Source of the DNA: Solirubrobacterales bacterium
GTDB taxonomy: Bacteria; Actinomycetota; Thermoleophilia; Solirubrobacterales; Solirubrobacteraceae
Direction of reading: 5' to 3'
Length of the DNA: 8,036 nucleotides
NCBI GenBank assembly: GCA_025964065.1
Contig: JAOPZO010000492.1
Coordinates: 1 to 8,036, forward strand
Part shown: piece by piece, positions 6,325 to 8,036 of the stretch
Layout: every line of letters starts with the position of its first letter
Position numbering within the stretch: position 1 is the first letter of the stretch
The notes under the pieces: model-generated
What the model was told of the DNA's origin: nothing
What the model saw: only the letters and a program-made list of their open reading frames with translations
Database searches by the model: none
Made by a program: the position numbers and the translations under genes

Positions 6325-6953
6325 CCCCGCCCCCCGTCACCGTCGACGAGTCCGGTGTCGTCACCGGCAACACCTACGACAAGTACGGCTCCACGAACCC
6401 CGTCGTGAAGCGCCTGATGGCGAATTTCGAGGGGACGCTCGAGGAGCTCTTCAAGCAGGCCGCCCCGACATCGCTGCTCGACGTGGGCTGCGGCGAGGGC
6501 GTGCTCGTGCACGAGTGGGCCAAGGCCATCGCGCCCGGCCGCGTCGTCGGCATCGACCTCGAGGAGCCGTCGATCCAGGCGGGCTGGGCCCAGCGCCAGG
6601 CGCCGAACCTCGAGTACAAGGTCATGCACGCGGAGAACCTCCCGTTCGCGGACGACGAGTTCGACTCGGCGAGCGCGATCGAGGTCCTCGAGCACGTGCC
6701 GGACCCGGCGCACACGGTCGCCGAGATGGCCCGCGTGGCTTCCCGCCACCTGCTCGTCTCCGTGCCGCGCGAGCCGCTGTGGCGCGGGCTCAACATGGCC
6801 CGCGGCGCGTACCTGAAGGAGCTCGGCAACACGCCCGGGCACGTGAACCACTGGACGAAGCGCTCGTTCGTCGAGCTGCTCAGCCGTCACGGGGAGGTCG
6901 TCGAGGCCCGCTCGCCGTTCCCGTGGACGATGCTCCTCGTCAAGCTTGGCTGA
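6321..6953 (+). CDS. Class I SAM-dependent methyltransferase
   Basis: This soluble 210-residue enzyme has a Rossmann-type methyltransferase core. LLDVGCGEG (52-60) is motif I for S-adenosylmethionine, GIDLEEPSI (77-85) ends in the acidic residue that normally holds the ribose hydroxyls, and HAENLPFADDEFDSASAIEV (103-122) covers motifs II-III. EHVPDP (124-129) and LLVSVPREP (144-152) follow. The N-terminal segment GNTYDKYGSTNPVVKRLM (16-33) is typical of actinobacterial methyltransferases found beside glycosyltransferases. The ATG at 6321 overlaps the stop of the GT2 gene by 4 nt, so the two are translationally coupled. From context it most likely methylates a sugar or lipid part of the envelope glycan made by this locus. 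The sequence does not reveal whether the target is O, N or C. Confidence 0.88.
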   Translation: MTPPPVTVDESGVVTGNTYDKYGSTNPVVKRLMANFEGTLEELFKQAAPTSLLDVGCGEGVLVHEWAKAIAPGRVVGIDLEEPSIQAGWAQRQAPNLEYKVMHAENLPFADDEFDSASAIEVLEHVPDPAHTVAEMARVASRHLLVSVPREPLWRGLNMARGAYLKELGNTPGHVNHWTKRSFVELLSRHGEVVEARSPFPWTMLLVKLG

Positions 6954-8036
6954 CGCCCCCGCGGGGGCGGTGCCCGGGGGCGGCCCCGGGCCCGCCGCGG
7001 CTGCGACCGGGGAGGAGGAGGCCGCCGGAGCCCAGGCCGGCTACGGGCGCGGTGCGCGGATCCTGAGCATCGGGATCGCGACGACCGGCCTCGTCACCTT
7101 CGCGTACTTCTCGCTGGCCTCGTACCACCTGGGGCCGGTGGAGTACGGCTACATCTCGACCCTCTGGTCGATCCTCTTCATCACGATCTCCGTGATCTAC
7201 CGGCCGGTCGAGCAGCTGCTCTCCCGGACGATCGCCGACCGCCGCGCCCGCGGCCTGCACGAGGGGCACCCGCTGCGGCGGCCCGTGCTCATCCAGCTCG
7301 CGTTCGCGGGGCTGTTCCTCGTCGTGGCCTTCGCCCTGCGCGGGACGCTCGAGGACGCGCTGGGCGGCTCCGCGCTCTTCTGGGTCCTCGTGGGCAGCGC
7401 GCTCGCCTACGCGGCCTCCTACTTCGCCCGGGGCTACTGCGCCGGGCACGGCTGGTTCGGCCTCTACGGCGGGCTCGTCTTCTTCGAGGCGCTCGCGCGG
7501 GTCTGCTTCCCGTTGGCCGCCGTGCTCGGGATCGCCTCGGGGCGGACCTGGGTCGCGCTCGGCATCCTCGCCGCGCCGCTCGCCTCGCTGGCCGTCGTGC
7601 CGTTCGCGCTCCGGCGCCACACGGGGCGCGGTCCGGAGGCGGCGGACACGCCGGCGGCGCGCGGTCAGGGCGCCGAGGACGGCCGCTTCGCGCTCGCCGT
7701 CGCGGGCATCGGGCTCGGGGAGCAGGCGCTGCTGAACGTCGCGGTGCTCCTGGTGCCCGCGGGCGACGCCGCCGGAATCGTCTTCAACGCCTTCCTCATC
7801 ACGCGCATCCCGCTGCAGCTCTTCCAGTCCGTGCAGACCTCGCTGCTCCCGCACCTCGCGGGGCTCGAGGCGACGGAGGGGCGCGCCGCCTTCGCGAAGG
7901 CGATCCGGACGACGCTGCTGGCCGTTGCGGGCTTCGCGCTCGCGGTGGCGCTCGGGCTCCTCGTGCTCGGGCCGCTCGCGCTCGAGCTGCTCCTGAACCG
8001 GCCGGGGTACTCCGGCGTCGGCCTGGCCGCGGTGGC
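6946..8036 (+). CDS. Oligosaccharide flippase / Wzx-like membrane protein, N-terminal part
   Basis: This plus-strand frame stays open to the right edge, giving about 363 codons and no stop; Wzx/MATE-type transporters are usually 400-500 residues, so perhaps 50-150 are missing. A low-complexity Ala/Gly/Pro and Glu N-terminus (about 1-37) precedes RILSIGIATTGLVTFAYFSL, the first helix. Then come SYHLGPVEYGYISTLW (59-74) and VIYRPVEQLLSR (83-94), which resemble the early region of polysaccharide flippases. Further hydrophobic segments include LFLVVAFALR, FWVLVGSALAYAASYFARGY, FFEALARVCFPLAAVLGI, a Gln/Glu-containing loop and FLITRIPLQLFQSVQTSLLPHLAGL. It would move a lipid-linked glycan across the membrane. 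The start is uncertain: TTG at 6946 overlaps the methyltransferase stop by 8 nt, and GTG at 6970 is the alternative; neither has a clear ribosome binding site. Another exporter of the MOP superfamily is possible. Confidence 0.8.
   Translation, partial: MADAPAGAVPGGGPGPAAAATGEEEAAGAQAGYGRGARILSIGIATTGLVTFAYFSLASYHLGPVEYGYISTLWSILFITISVIYRPVEQLLSRTIADRRARGLHEGHPLRRPVLIQLAFAGLFLVVAFALRGTLEDALGGSALFWVLVGSALAYAASYFARGYCAGHGWFGLYGGLVFFEALARVCFPLAAVLGIASGRTWVALGILAAPLASLAVVPFALRRHTGRGPEAADTPAARGQGAEDGRFALAVAGIGLGEQALLNVAVLLVPAGDAAGIVFNAFLITRIPLQLFQSVQTSLLPHLAGLEATEGRAAFAKAIRTTLLAVAGFALAVALGLLVLGPLALELLLNRPGYSGVGLAAV
6955..6990 (+). repeat. Two adjacent GC-rich palindromes at the methyltransferase/flippase junction
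   Basis: GCCCCCGCGGGGGC at 6955-6968 is a perfect 14-nt palindrome, beginning directly after the methyltransferase stop. Four bases later, CCCGGGG (6973-6979) and CCCCGGG (6984-6990) form a 7-bp stem with a GCGG loop. There is no following T-run, so they are not a classical intrinsic terminator. Depending on which start the next gene uses, they either encode its Ala/Gly/Pro-rich N-terminus or flank its start codon, where they could affect initiation. Confidence 0.45.

Noticed and set aside
6940..7854. Minus-strand open frame of 304 codons opposite the flippase
   Set aside because: The product is almost entirely Arg/Glu/Gly/Pro with no hydrophobic core, whereas the plus-strand frame gives a regular membrane protein.

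Overview
The window is about 8 kb of very GC-rich DNA (third codon positions are almost all G or C), packed with genes in two divergent blocks and without mobile elements, tRNA/rRNA genes or CRISPR repeats. Base composition, GTG/TTG starts, short stop/start overlaps and the flavour of the membrane glycosyltransferases suggest a high-GC Actinomycetota, possibly Thermoleophilia/Solirubrobacterales. That placement is an inference; no taxonomic marker is present.

Minus-strand block (5114 down to 1). Read in transcription order it holds two polytopic GT-C glycosyltransferases (495 and 598 aa, overlapping by 7 nt). After a 52-nt gap come the riboflavin genes ribD (deaminase/reductase), ribE (riboflavin synthase alpha chain) and the first 24 codons of a gene that is most likely ribBA (DHBP synthase/GTP cyclohydrolase II), which runs off the left edge. 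ribD/ribE are 1 nt apart and ribE/ribBA overlap by 4 nt, so the riboflavin genes look translationally coupled.

Divergent intergenic region (5115-5274). These 160 nt separate the blocks. They contain a -10-like element for the minus block followed by a compact set of nested and mutually exclusive inverted repeats that covers nearly the whole predicted 5' leader and includes the only Shine-Dalgarno-like sequence of the first GT-C gene. No convincing promoter or ribosome binding site is visible for the plus block.

Plus-strand block (5275 to the right edge). It holds a DPM1/GtrB-like family 2 glycosyltransferase with two C-terminal membrane helices (349 aa), a class I SAM methyltransferase (210 aa, ATGA overlap) and the first ~363 codons of an oligosaccharide flippase-like membrane protein (start overlaps or closely follows the methyltransferase stop). 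Two GC-rich palindromes sit at the methyltransferase/flippase junction.

Working model (inference): the GT2 enzyme charges a polyprenyl phosphate with a sugar on the cytoplasmic face, and the GT-C enzymes use polyprenyl-phosphate-sugars on the outer face. The methyltransferase modifies a glycan or lipid intermediate and the flippase moves a lipid-linked glycan across the membrane. Together they would form a cell-envelope glycan or glycolipid assembly locus next to a housekeeping riboflavin operon. Substrates and product cannot be read from the sequence.
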